Positions 1-6,752 are shown, counted from the stretch's first letter. The stretch: DNA of 7,638 bases from an uncultured Clostridia bacterium (GCA_934403665.1 CAKRUL010000051.1:1-7638), one strand, 5' to 3'. Program-made: numbers and translations. Notes: generated by a model not told the origin, from the sequence alone.

Positions 1-1
1 C

Positions 2-1138
2 CGGGATAAGATGATTGTCGGATACAAACTGATTCAGGTGGATTACGACGATGATTTGGAGGATACGATGCGGGGAAGCGTTTTGTTTGGCAGCAGTTTT
101 TTGCAAAGGGTCGTCTCTTTGATTTGTGAAAATATTCTGCCGACCGGGAAAACACTCATCTTCACAAATAAGGAGAAACAGGCAAAAAGGCTTAAAAATG
201 CGTTTTATGACCGGGGCGGTTTTCAGGGAGAAATAGAGATTTTGGACAGAAACGAGGAGAAGAAACGCCTGTTCAAAGAGGCGGAAAGTTCTTTGCGGAT
301 CGGAATCACCTGCGGTGAATTCGAGCGGGGCGTCAATGTTCCAGACATCTTTAATATTGTGCTTTTGAAACAGGCATCCTCCAAAACGGAATTATTACAG
401 ATGATCGGGCGCGGTGCACGGGCTTGCGCCGGGAAAGAATATTTTCATGTGATTGACTTTTGCCGAAACTTTGCGGTGCACAGCATGCCCTCGGATGGGC
501 TTACGAGCCGTTCGCTCAATGAATTGCTGTTTGACAAGAGAATCCGTTTGATCTATGCTCTTCAGAATTATGAAAGCGCAACCTTTGAACTGGAGGAATT
601 CCGGGACGAGCTGGCAGACACGGTTTATCATCAGGTTTTGGTCTTGGATCCATTCTCTTATGAGGTGAGACAAATCAAATCCATTGTGGAAAAATACAGT
701 CACAGGGAAAGTTTTCTGGCACTCAGCCGAGAGGATATGAAGGAGCTTTGTTCCGAGATTGCTCCGCTGATTATGCTTGAGGACAGCGACGAGTTTGCCA
801 AACGGTTTGATAATCTCATTTATGAATTGATTTTAGAGTATGTTCAAACCGGAAGGATGAACGAAACACTCCGGTTTGATGTGATCAAAACGGCGGGGTT
901 GCTTCTGCGAATCACCAATCAGAAGAAATTGGAAAAGAATCGTTCTCTGCTTATCAAAATACAATCTGAGGAGTTTTGGGAAAATTTCAATATCATTGAT
1001 ATGGAAAATATTCGCCGCAAGCTGCGCGACAGTGTTTTTCTGATCAATCAGAGAGCGGATCAATGTTTGCCTCATATCGGGGGAAGCGATATCAAAGTGC
1101 AAAAGAGAGAGGCGATTGCCTTTTATCTGAAATCTTGA
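2..1138 (+). CDS. Superfamily 2 helicase, C-terminal part, type I restriction R-subunit-like (partial, 5' end outside window)
   Basis: The reading frame is open to the left edge, so the ATG at 11 is probably internal and the N-terminal nuclease and first RecA-like domain are missing. Counting from that ATG, the second RecA-like domain is visible. It has a motif IV-like KTLIFTN (47-53), motif V ITCGEFERGVNVPD (99-112) and motif VI QMIGRGAR (130-137), with the arginine-finger positions intact. Residues about 200-345 resemble the C-terminal domain of EcoEI-type HsdR proteins, with patterns such as LSREDMKEL, IAPLI, FAKRFDNLIYEL and EEFWENF. In that family the domain contacts the methylase core, and the enzyme translocates DNA using ATP before cutting. 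The frame is uninterrupted to a TGA stop at 1136-1138. No hsdM or hsdS is visible, so it could equally be a stand-alone defence or repair helicase. The helicase call is firm; the restriction assignment is from remembered family patterns. Confidence 0.75.
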   Translation, partial: RDKMIVGYKLIQVDYDDDLEDTMRGSVLFGSSFLQRVVSLICENILPTGKTLIFTNKEKQAKRLKNAFYDRGGFQGEIEILDRNEEKKRLFKEAESSLRIGITCGEFERGVNVPDIFNIVLLKQASSKTELLQMIGRGARACAGKEYFHVIDFCRNFAVHSMPSDGLTSRSLNELLFDKRIRLIYALQNYESATFELEEFRDELADTVYHQVLVLDPFSYEVRQIKSIVEKYSHRESFLALSREDMKELCSEIAPLIMLEDSDEFAKRFDNLIYELILEYVQTGRMNETLRFDVIKTAGLLLRITNQKKLEKNRSLLIKIQSEEFWENFNIIDMENIRRKLRDSVFLINQRADQCLPHIGGSDIKVQKREAIAFYLKS

Positions 1139-1264
1139 TGATTTCAGGCGTTTTATCCGATGCCCATGTTCTTTTGAACAAGGAATATCAGACAAACAAT
1201 GCAATGCAATTTCGGATCAGAAACGGATAAAGGTTTTTCGGTTGACCGATTTTTCGGCAGTTTG

Positions 1265-1291
1265 AAAGGTGCAGGAAAGACCTGCACCTTT
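1265..1291. terminator. Perfect 11-bp hairpin between convergent genes, probable bidirectional terminator
   Basis: The arms AAAGGTGCAGG and CCTGCACCTTT are exact reverse complements around a 5-base loop AAAGA. The hairpin lies 8 bases past the acetyltransferase stop codon (minus strand) and 126 bases past the helicase stop (plus strand), the expected place for a shared terminator. The T tract after the stem is short in both directions (TTT then TAT-like or TCAAA), so intrinsic strength may be modest. Confidence 0.7.
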
Positions 1292-1299
1292 ATGCCGTT

Positions 1300-1800
1300 C
1301 TAAATTTCTTGCTCCATAATATAGTCATCCATAAAAAATCCGTCGCCGATATCTGCTTTTTTCTCATCCACTTTGCGAAATCCCATTTTTTCATAGACGG
1401 CAATGGAGTTTTTGTTGTTTTTATTCACCGTAAGATAGATGCTTTTTAAGCCTGCTTCCTCCGCAATGTCCAAAATATCACGGAGCATTACGGTGGCGAT
1501 GCCCCTTCCGCGGTGCGCTTTGTCAATGTATACTTTGCTCAGAAAGATTTTGCTTTTTTCCGGTTCCTTTTTTACAGCGTAGTAGCCGACCGGCTGTCCG
1601 TCCCACAGAGCTATTTTATAAATCATCCCTTGTGCAATTTGTTCTGCAACAGCCTCCTGACTTTGAAATTTGCCGACCATGTAGTGAACCTGTTCTGCTC
1701 CGAGCAGACAGTCATAATGCCTGTGCCATATCTCTTTTGCCAGAGCGGCAACCGTCACGATGTCTTCCTGGTTTTCTGCTTGCTTTAATACAACTGCCAT
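1300..1800 (-). CDS. GNAT family N-acetyltransferase
   Basis: This is a 166-residue protein of the Gcn5-related acetyltransferase fold, which moves an acetyl group from acetyl-CoA to an amine. The acetyl-CoA pyrophosphate-binding motif A is clear: LSKVYIDKAHRGRGIATVML at residues 88-107, containing the R/QxxGxG/A signature as RGRGIA. Motif B follows as NKNNKNSIAVYEKMGF (126-141). The C-terminal GDGFFMDDYIMEQEI is a typical last strand. The start at 1800 is chosen because AAGGAGGG (minus strand, 1808-1815) sits 7 bases upstream. The frame continues open 40 codons further, but that stretch has no ribosome binding site and runs into dtd. The gene follows dtd by 76 bases and could be read through from the recJ-rel-dtd operon, or from its own putative promoter. 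The substrate cannot be told from sequence. Confidence 0.9.
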   Translation of the reverse strand: MAVVLKQAENQEDIVTVAALAKEIWHRHYDCLLGAEQVHYMVGKFQSQEAVAEQIAQGMIYKIALWDGQPVGYYAVKKEPEKSKIFLSKVYIDKAHRGRGIATVMLRDILDIAEEAGLKSIYLTVNKNNKNSIAVYEKMGFRKVDEKKADIGDGFFMDDYIMEQEI

Positions 1801-1825
1801 TTTGAAACCCTCCTTATTTTCTGTG

Positions 1826-1856
1826 AAACAATACACGGTATTGTTTTTTCGTTCAA
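1826..1856 (-). promoter_or_regulatory. Putative promoter of the acetyltransferase gene overlapped by a palindromic operator-like site
   Basis: Read on the minus strand, TTGAAC (1851-1856) and TATTGT (1828-1833) are separated by exactly 17 bases; each matches the sigma-A consensus at 4 of 6 positions. A perfect inverted repeat with arms AAACAATAC (1826-1834) and GTATTGTTT (1838-1846) around a 3-base centre covers the spacer and the -10 box. Transcription would start near 1821, leaving a short leader that contains the AAGGAGGG site. The dyad could bind a dimeric repressor. Alternatively it forms an AT-rich hairpin acting as a weak dtd terminator, although the T run after it is only three bases. 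Confidence 0.45.
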
Positions 1857-1876
1857 AGATTGCCCGATTTGCCGCT

Positions 1877-2329
1877 TTACATGATTTCTTCGGAATCCAA
1901 AAGAATGGTGACTGGTCCATCGTTGAGCAGTTCCACCTTCATGTCGGCGCCAAATTGTCCGGTTTGAATTTTCCCCGGGAGCTGTTGCTGAAGATACTGG
2001 ATCATCGCTTCATACATTTGCTCAGCAAAGGCCGGAGAGCCGGCTTTCGTAAAACTGGGTCTGCGCCCTTTTTTACAGTCGGCATACAATGTAAACTGCG
2101 AAATCAAAAGAATTTCCCCCTCAACATCCAAAAGGGAACGGTTCATTTTGCCGGTCTCATCTTCAAAGACCCGAAGGTTTATCATCTTGTCGGACATATG
2201 CTTCAGAATCTCTTCTGTGTCTGTCTCCGCAATGCCTACAAGCGCCATATAACCCTCTTGAATTTTCCCTTTGATGGTTCCCTCGATGGAAACACTGGCA
2301 TGGCGGACTCTTTGCAATACAATTCTCAT
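1877..2329 (-). CDS. dtd: D-aminoacyl-tRNA deacylase
   Basis: The product is 150 residues, the usual length of the DTD family. It hydrolyses D-amino acids (and glycine mischarged on tRNA-Ala) from tRNA in the cytoplasm, recycling tRNA and protecting translation. Both family signatures are intact: the catalytic SQFT motif (residues 77-80, in ISQFTLYAD) and the Gly-cisPro motif within NDGPVT (136-141), which enforces rejection of L-amino acids. NLRVF (51-55) and the QTGQFGADM segment (122-130) are also typical. The start at 2329 gives the canonical N-terminus MRIVLQRV. Its ribosome binding site (TAGGAAG) overlaps the rel stop codon, and only 11 bases separate the two genes, so translation is probably coupled. 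A 43-codon upstream extension in this frame is an overlap with rel and is rejected. Confidence 0.97.
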   Translation of the reverse strand: MRIVLQRVRHASVSIEGTIKGKIQEGYMALVGIAETDTEEILKHMSDKMINLRVFEDETGKMNRSLLDVEGEILLISQFTLYADCKKGRRPSFTKAGSPAFAEQMYEAMIQYLQQQLPGKIQTGQFGADMKVELLNDGPVTILLDSEEIM

Positions 2330-2340
2330 TTTATCACTTC

Positions 2341-4509
2341 CTACAGCTTTTTGTTGGTTCGGGTAACGCTTATGATGTCCTTGATGGTTTTCACCTTGCT
2401 GACGGCTCTGGAAAGCTGATCTGAATTTTTGATTTCCAAAGTCAGGGTAATCAGACACAGAGCGTCCTTGGTGGTTTTTGCGTTCATTGCCCGCAGGGGA
2501 ATTTTCAATTCGTTGAAGCAGACCGTCAGATCCACCAAGATGCCTGCCCGGTCATTGGCGGTCACCAAAAGCTCGGCCTGATATACGGCGGCCTCCGAGG
2601 AGGTCCACTCCACGTCAATCAGACGATTGGTATCTCCGTCAGCTTTCTCCACATCCCGGATGGACAGGCAGTCTGCCCGATGCACCGAGACACCTCTTCC
2701 GCGGGTGATATAGCCGATGATTTCATCGCCGGGAAGAGGATTACAGCATTTTGCAAATTTCACAAGGCAATTGTCGATTCCCTTCACACGGATTCCGGTT
2801 TTATCCGATTTTGTATGTTTCAGAGGAGCGATCATCGCTGTGAGGTTGGGGGATAACTCTTTTTTATTTTTCTTTAAATAATCCCGCACCCGATAAACCA
2901 CTTTGTCGACGGAAATGCCGCCATATCCGATGGTTGCATAAAAATCGTCCGGGTGGCTGAAAGAAAATTTCTTTAATACAAATGCGTTTAACTCCGGCTC
3001 ATAAAAATCATTCATGGTCAGATCCATTTTTTTCAGTTCTTTTTCAATGAGTTCTTTGCCTTTTATAATATTCGTATCGCGGTTTTCTTTTTTGAACCAG
3101 GCGTTAATTTTATTTTTTGCTTGAGACGTTTTTGCGATTTTCAGCCAATCCAGACTCGGACCGGCAGAGGTTTTGGAGGTCATGATTTCCACAATGTCCC
3201 CGTTGTTCAGCCGGGTGTCCAGAGTGACAATCTTTCCGTTCACCTTTGCACCGATCATTTTCCAGCCGACCGCCGTGTGAATGCTGAAGGCAAAGTCAAT
3301 CGGTGTGGAGCCGAGCGGCAGACTGATCACGTCCCCCTTCGGGGTGAAAACAAACACCTCGTCGGAAAAGAGATCAATTTTCAGATTGCTGATGAATTCA
3401 TAGGGGGTTTCAGTATCCTTTTCCACTTCCAGCAACTGTCGGATCCAGGCAAGCTTGGAATCCCAGTCGGTTGTTGTTGTTTTTCCCTCTTTGTATTTCC
3501 AGTGCGCCGCAATTCCGTATTCGGCTGTTTTATGCATCTCGTGGGTTCGTATCTGAATTTCAAAAGGAGAACCATTGGTGCCGATTAAAGTGGAATGCAG
3601 AGATTGATACATATTTTTCTTCGGCATTCCGATATAGTCCTTAAAACGTCCCGGCATAGGTTTATACAGTTCATGGGCAATTCCCAGAGCAGTGTAGCAA
3701 TCCTTAACATCGTCCACAATCACCCGCACGGCAAACAAGTCATAGATTTCGTCCATGGTTTTGTTCTTGGAATACAGCTTTCGATAGATGCTGTAAAAGT
3801 GTTTCACTCTGCCTTCCACCTGGGCTTTTAAACCGACTTCATCAAACTTCTTTTTCAGGGTGTTTTTGATTTGCTCCAGCACTTCTAAGCGTTCTTCCCG
3901 TTTTTGCGCAATGGCATTGGAAATTTCCTTGTATGCCACCGGATCCAGATACATCAAAGATAGGTCTTCAATTTCCCATTTGATACTGTTCATTCCCAAA
4001 CGATGCGCAATGGGCGCATAAATCTCCATGGTTTCCAGCGCTTTTTCCCGTCTTTTTTCCTCCGGCATGCTTTTGATGGTGCGAAGATTATGCAGGCGGT
4101 CAGCGAGTTTGATGATGATAACGCGAATATCCTTTGCCATTGCCATAAGCATTTTGCGCAAATTCTCCGCTTGCTGTTCCTCTTTGGAACTGTATGGAAT
4201 CTGCCCCAGCTTCGTGACGCCCTCCACCAAAAGAGCGACTTCCTCCCCGAATTCTTTTTTGATATCCTCAAAGGTATACGGGGTGTCTTCAATCGTGTCA
4301 TGCAGCATCGCAGCTGCAATTGCGGCATCGTCCATTCCAAGATCACTCAAAATCAGGGCGACCTCGACCGGATGGGTGAAGAAGGGTTCTCCGGATTTTC
4401 GGAACTGTCCTTCATGCGCTTTTTTGGAAAAGTAGAACGCTTTTGTGATTAATGCCTTATTGATTTTTTTGTTATATTTTGCCATGTTGGAGAAAAGCTC
4501 CTCCAGCAT
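2341..4509 (-). CDS. rel: Bifunctional (p)ppGpp synthetase/hydrolase, Rel (RelA/SpoT family)
   Basis: Rel makes (p)ppGpp from ATP and GTP or GDP when uncharged tRNA enters the ribosome, and degrades it otherwise. The 722-residue product has the full long RSH layout. The HD hydrolase domain comes first, with H46 in HPVEVA, HD at 70-71 in HDTIED, and ADRLHN at 136-141. The synthetase domain follows, with RFKD at 288-291, YQSLHST at 301-307 and EIQIRT from 317. Next are a TGS domain (about 383-445), a helical region, a zinc-finger-like segment with KCCNPLPGD (CC at 588-589), H610 and C614, and a C-terminal ACT domain (about 641-717). The intact HD motif and RFKD (not the ExDD of synthetase-only RelA) indicate a bifunctional enzyme. 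The start at 4509 gives MLEELF, matching family N-termini. An in-frame ATG 28 codons upstream would overlap recJ. The ribosome binding site is weak (GAAG at 4518-4521, minus strand); recJ ends 25 bases upstream. Confidence 0.95.
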   Translation of the reverse strand: MLEELFSNMAKYNKKINKALITKAFYFSKKAHEGQFRKSGEPFFTHPVEVALILSDLGMDDAAIAAAMLHDTIEDTPYTFEDIKKEFGEEVALLVEGVTKLGQIPYSSKEEQQAENLRKMLMAMAKDIRVIIIKLADRLHNLRTIKSMPEEKRREKALETMEIYAPIAHRLGMNSIKWEIEDLSLMYLDPVAYKEISNAIAQKREERLEVLEQIKNTLKKKFDEVGLKAQVEGRVKHFYSIYRKLYSKNKTMDEIYDLFAVRVIVDDVKDCYTALGIAHELYKPMPGRFKDYIGMPKKNMYQSLHSTLIGTNGSPFEIQIRTHEMHKTAEYGIAAHWKYKEGKTTTTDWDSKLAWIRQLLEVEKDTETPYEFISNLKIDLFSDEVFVFTPKGDVISLPLGSTPIDFAFSIHTAVGWKMIGAKVNGKIVTLDTRLNNGDIVEIMTSKTSAGPSLDWLKIAKTSQAKNKINAWFKKENRDTNIIKGKELIEKELKKMDLTMNDFYEPELNAFVLKKFSFSHPDDFYATIGYGGISVDKVVYRVRDYLKKNKKELSPNLTAMIAPLKHTKSDKTGIRVKGIDNCLVKFAKCCNPLPGDEIIGYITRGRGVSVHRADCLSIRDVEKADGDTNRLIDVEWTSSEAAVYQAELLVTANDRAGILVDLTVCFNELKIPLRAMNAKTTKDALCLITLTLEIKNSDQLSRAVSKVKTIKDIISVTRTNKKL

Positions 4510-4534
4510 TTTTTGATCTTCAGGAAATCCATCG

Positions 4535-6232
4535 CTATGAGAGCCGGATATCCTTGATTCTGATTGAAAAATATTTCTCACCTCGAAACTCATTGATATA
4601 GATGTTTCCTGCGACCGAGACCAGATCCCCTTTTTTCAGAACAGCGCTGTATTTTCCCATTGAGAATCCGACCGCATCAATATATTTGTCGCGCTGACAG
4701 AGAGACAGTTTCAGATGTTTTCCCTCTTTAAACGTGAAATTCTTCACGATTTTCGCTTTCCGAACCAAAAAGTTGGGCTGTGCATTTCCCATGCCGAAGG
4801 GTTCTAACATTTTCAGCTCCTCCACCAGCTGCGCGGTCATGTCGCTATCATGAATTTCTCCATCCAAAGGAATTTGCTGAATCAGCATCTCGTCGGAAAC
4901 ATGCTCTTTGCAGTAAGCCTCCAGAGAATGTTTAAACGCTTCAAACTGTTCGTCCCGAAGCGTGAGCCCGGCCGCGAGTTCATGACCTCCGAACCGTTCA
5001 ATATAAGGACGGACTGCACAAAGCGCGTCATAGATATTAAATCCCTTCACACTTCGGGCGGAGCCTTTATGGATTCCGTTTTCCTCGGTGAACAGAATGC
5101 ACGGCTTATAATATTCTTCTGTCAGTCTGGAAGCGACAATGCCGATGACGCCATGATGCCAGCCGCGGTGACTTAACAGGATAATATTCTGAGATAGAAT
5201 GGATTTGTCATTTTGAAGAAGGGCTTTTGCCTCCTCATAAATTTGATGCTCAATTTCCTTGCGAAGCTGGTTTTGCCGGTCAAGCATATCTGCGATATTT
5301 TTTGCCTCCTGAGGATTATCGGAGGTGAACAGCTTCACTCCAAAATCGGCGTTTCCGATTCTTCCGGCGGCGTTGATTCTGGGTGCCAGCTGAAATCCAA
5401 GCGTCCCTGCGTTGATCTCGCTTTCCGCAAATCCGGACACCTGCAAAAGAGCTTGAATGCCAATGTTTTGATCCTCTTTCATGTGCTTGATTCCATAGGA
5501 AACAATGGCTCTGTTTTCGTCCTTCAGGGGCACAATGTCTGCAACGGTGCCCAATGCGGTCAGCGCTCCGTATCGTTCCATCAGACGGGGAAGCGACTGC
5601 ATCCCCACGAGCGCCTGAACCAGTTTAAATGTGACACCTACTCCTGCCAAGTCCTGAAACGGATAAGGGCAGTCCGGCTGCTTCGGATTGATGACTGCCG
5701 TTGCCTCTGGAATTTGTGCAGGGCATTGGTGATGATCGGTCAGGATCATATCCACTCCGAGTTCTTTTCCCAGAAGGACTTCGTCTATTGCTGTGATTCC
5801 GCAGTCCACTGTGATGATCAGAGAAACGCCTTGCTCTTTCAGATGCCGAACAGCAGGTGCATTGACTCCGTAGCCCTCTTTATGACGATCCGGAATAAAA
5901 AACACAACGTCGGCTTTCATTTCCTTTAAAGCCAGATACAGCACGGAAACACTGGTAATTCCGTCCACGTCATAATCGCCGTATACGGCGATCTTCTCGT
6001 TTTGTGCGATTGCTTTTTGTACCCTCTGCACCGCCTTGTTCATATCTTTTAAAAGATAGGGGTCGTGGAAACATCGGGCGTCCGGATGGATAAATGCGTT
6101 CATTTCGTCCTTTGATTTCAGCCCTCTGTTCATCATCACACTGATGACCAAAGGGTGCAAGGATAACTCTTTCGATAAACGGTCTATGGTTTCTTTTTCC
6201 TGTTTTTTCAAAACCCAGCGTTTTTTGCTCAT
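4535..6232 (-). CDS. recJ: Single-stranded-DNA-specific 5'-3' exonuclease RecJ
   Basis: RecJ degrades single-stranded DNA 5' to 3' in recombinational repair, mismatch repair and replication restart. The 565-residue product has the DHH phosphoesterase core: GDYDVDGITS (residues 85-94), PDRHKEGYG (114-122), TVDCGIT (141-147), the DHH metal-binding triad (166-168), GTVADIV (228-234) and RINAAGR (285-291). The DHHA1 domain carries GWHHGVIGIVASR (357-369), GSARSVKGFN (390-399) and FGGHELAAG (414-422). An OB-fold DNA-binding region ends the protein from about residue 450. All metal-binding motifs look intact. The start at 6232 (MSKKRW) is preceded by GGTGAG with a 6-base spacer. A further 21 in-frame codons upstream would place the start inside the promoter. 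This is the first gene of the leftward operon. In Bacillus the apt gene lies between recJ and rel; here it is absent. Confidence 0.96.
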   Translation of the reverse strand: MSKKRWVLKKQEKETIDRLSKELSLHPLVISVMMNRGLKSKDEMNAFIHPDARCFHDPYLLKDMNKAVQRVQKAIAQNEKIAVYGDYDVDGITSVSVLYLALKEMKADVVFFIPDRHKEGYGVNAPAVRHLKEQGVSLIITVDCGITAIDEVLLGKELGVDMILTDHHQCPAQIPEATAVINPKQPDCPYPFQDLAGVGVTFKLVQALVGMQSLPRLMERYGALTALGTVADIVPLKDENRAIVSYGIKHMKEDQNIGIQALLQVSGFAESEINAGTLGFQLAPRINAAGRIGNADFGVKLFTSDNPQEAKNIADMLDRQNQLRKEIEHQIYEEAKALLQNDKSILSQNIILLSHRGWHHGVIGIVASRLTEEYYKPCILFTEENGIHKGSARSVKGFNIYDALCAVRPYIERFGGHELAAGLTLRDEQFEAFKHSLEAYCKEHVSDEMLIQQIPLDGEIHDSDMTAQLVEELKMLEPFGMGNAQPNFLVRKAKIVKNFTFKEGKHLKLSLCQRDKYIDAVGFSMGKYSAVLKKGDLVSVAGNIYINEFRGEKYFSIRIKDIRLS

Positions 6233-6266
6233 AACGGTCTCACCAAATTTCTTTTCTTTCTCTTTT

Positions 6267-6295
6267 ATTATAACAAGATAAAAACGCTTTTGCAA
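6267..6295 (-). promoter_or_regulatory. Sigma-A-type promoter of the recJ-rel-dtd operon
   Basis: On the minus strand a TTGCAA box (6290-6295) and a perfect TATAAT box (6267-6272) are separated by 17 bases. The predicted transcription start is near 6260, giving a leader of about 28 bases before the recJ ATG with no room for a structured leader. The spacing and matches make this a strong promoter candidate. Confidence 0.8.
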
Positions 6296-6330
6296 GGGAA
6301 AAGCAGAGGACTTGCTGATAGAGATTTTGC

Positions 6331-6355
6331 GTGTGAGACACCACAGTTTTCACAC
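6331..6355. repeat. Inverted repeat GTGTGA...TCACAC in the divergent promoter region
   Basis: Six-base arms GTGTGA (6331-6336) and TCACAC (6350-6355) are separated by 13 bases. They lie between the leftward recJ promoter and the rightward T-box promoter and could be a regulator site or chance. Otherwise the 142 bases from 6296 to 6437 are A/T-rich with several A and T runs; no gene or further element is recognised there. Confidence 0.3.
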
Positions 6356-6437
6356 AAAAAAACAACTTTCTTTCCTGTAAATTGCTTTTTTTGAAGTCTT
6401 GGTTTGAAAAAACGGCTCGAAAAAAATTGAAAACGTA

Positions 6438-6466
6438 TTGTAAATAAGAGAAAATAAGATTATAAT
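6438..6466 (+). promoter_or_regulatory. Sigma-A-type promoter of the T-box leader and regulator/acyl-CoA synthetase operon
   Basis: TTGTAA (6438-6443) and a perfect TATAAT (6461-6466) are separated by 17 bases, with A-rich sequence upstream that could act as an UP element. Transcription is expected to start near 6473, just upstream of the first paired elements of the T-box Stem I, so promoter and leader predictions support each other. Confidence 0.8.
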
Positions 6467-6472
6467 ATTGAG

Positions 6473-6724
6473 TAACAGACAAAACACGTTTGAGGGAAGA
6501 ATGGTTGTCATCAAATGTCTTTTTCAGAGAGCGGTGGATGGTGCAAATCCGCAAAGGCAAGAGGCAACGGATCGGCTTTCCGAGTGGATATGGAAAGGCT
6601 TTGCAGAACATATCCGGCTTTCGCACCGTTACAGGCGGAAAAACAGAGTGGGTTTTCAACCAATTTGGGTGGTACCGCGTAAAGAATTTCTTTTCGTCCC
6701 GATGTTTTGTCGGGACGTTTTTTT
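6473..6724 (+). ncRNA. T-box riboswitch leader (tRNA-sensing transcription attenuator)
   Basis: The T-box core GGGTGGTACCGCG is at 6667-6679. Stem I can be folded by eye. Its base is CAC (6485-6487) with GTG (6584-6586) and a K-turn-like TGA opposite GA (6582-6583). Next come GGGAAG (6494-6499) with CTTTCC (6576-6581), then a specifier loop of AATG (6500-6503) opposite GGATCGG (6569-6575). Above it GTTGTC (6504-6509) pairs with GGCAAC (6563-6568), and GTCTTT (6517-6522) with AAAGGC (6553-6558). The AG bulge AGAGAG (6526-6531) and the apical GCGG...CCGC with GGTGCAA complete it. A second stem pairs GGATATG (6586-6592) with CATATCC (6609-6615). GGTT/AACC at 6651-6661 may be Stem III. In the antiterminator GGG (6667-6669) pairs with CCC (6698-6700) and GCG with CGT (6695-6697), leaving the TGGTACC bulge that binds the tRNA 3' end. 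TGGT predicts discriminator A73. The amino acid is unresolved. Uncharged tRNA should permit read-through into the downstream operon. Confidence 0.93.
6695..6724 (+). terminator. Intrinsic terminator of the T-box leader
   Basis: CGTCCCGA (6695-6702) and TCGGGACG (6710-6717) form a perfect 8-bp stem with loop TGTTTTG, followed by seven T residues (6718-6724). Its 5' arm includes the CGTCCC needed by the antiterminator, so the two structures exclude each other, as in known T-box attenuators. Confidence 0.95.
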
Positions 6725-6740
6725 ATCACAGAAACCATGA

Positions 6741-6752
6741 CCGCACATGCGG
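6741..6752. repeat. Small dyad between attenuator and first gene
   Basis: CCGCA and TGCGG flank a 2-base centre, 14 bases upstream of the AAGGAGG ribosome binding site. It is GC-rich in an A/T-rich leader and could form a tiny hairpin or be a contact site for the regulator encoded next. It is short enough to be chance. Confidence 0.25.

Noticed and set aside
1167..1180. TGTTC-TTTT-GAACA hairpin after the helicase gene
   Set aside because: A 5-bp AT-rich stem with no T tract; likely chance.
1234..1257. Short hairpin TCGG-TTGA-CCGA followed by TTTTT, and a duplicated TTTTTCGG, as a helicase terminator
   Set aside because: The stem is only 4 bp, too short to call with confidence; the 11-bp hairpin at 1265-1291 is far stronger.
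1801..1920. Extension of the acetyltransferase frame 40 codons upstream
   Set aside because: It would overlap the end of dtd, has no ribosome binding site and no family similarity; the ATG at 1800 follows an excellent AAGGAGGG.
2330..2458. Extension of the dtd frame 43 codons upstream
   Set aside because: The stretch is the alternate frame of the rel 3' end, and the family N-terminus MRIVLQRV begins at 2329.
3121..4452. Several 78-155 codon plus-strand open frames inside rel
   Set aside because: They are antisense shadows of a well-conserved coding sequence, with no ribosome binding sites or recognisable domains; the same applies to plus-strand frames inside recJ.
6583..6588. AGTGGA as a Trp (TGG) specifier of the T-box
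   Set aside because: It lies at the K-turn-like base of Stem I, with no suitable paired strand on the 5' side, and the T-box bulge TGGT does not match the usual tRNA-Trp discriminator G73.
6240..6659. 139-codon open frame on the minus strand across the divergent control region
   Set aside because: It runs antisense through the T-box leader and over both promoters, lacks a ribosome binding site and has low-complexity, atypical composition; the RNA structure explains the sequence.
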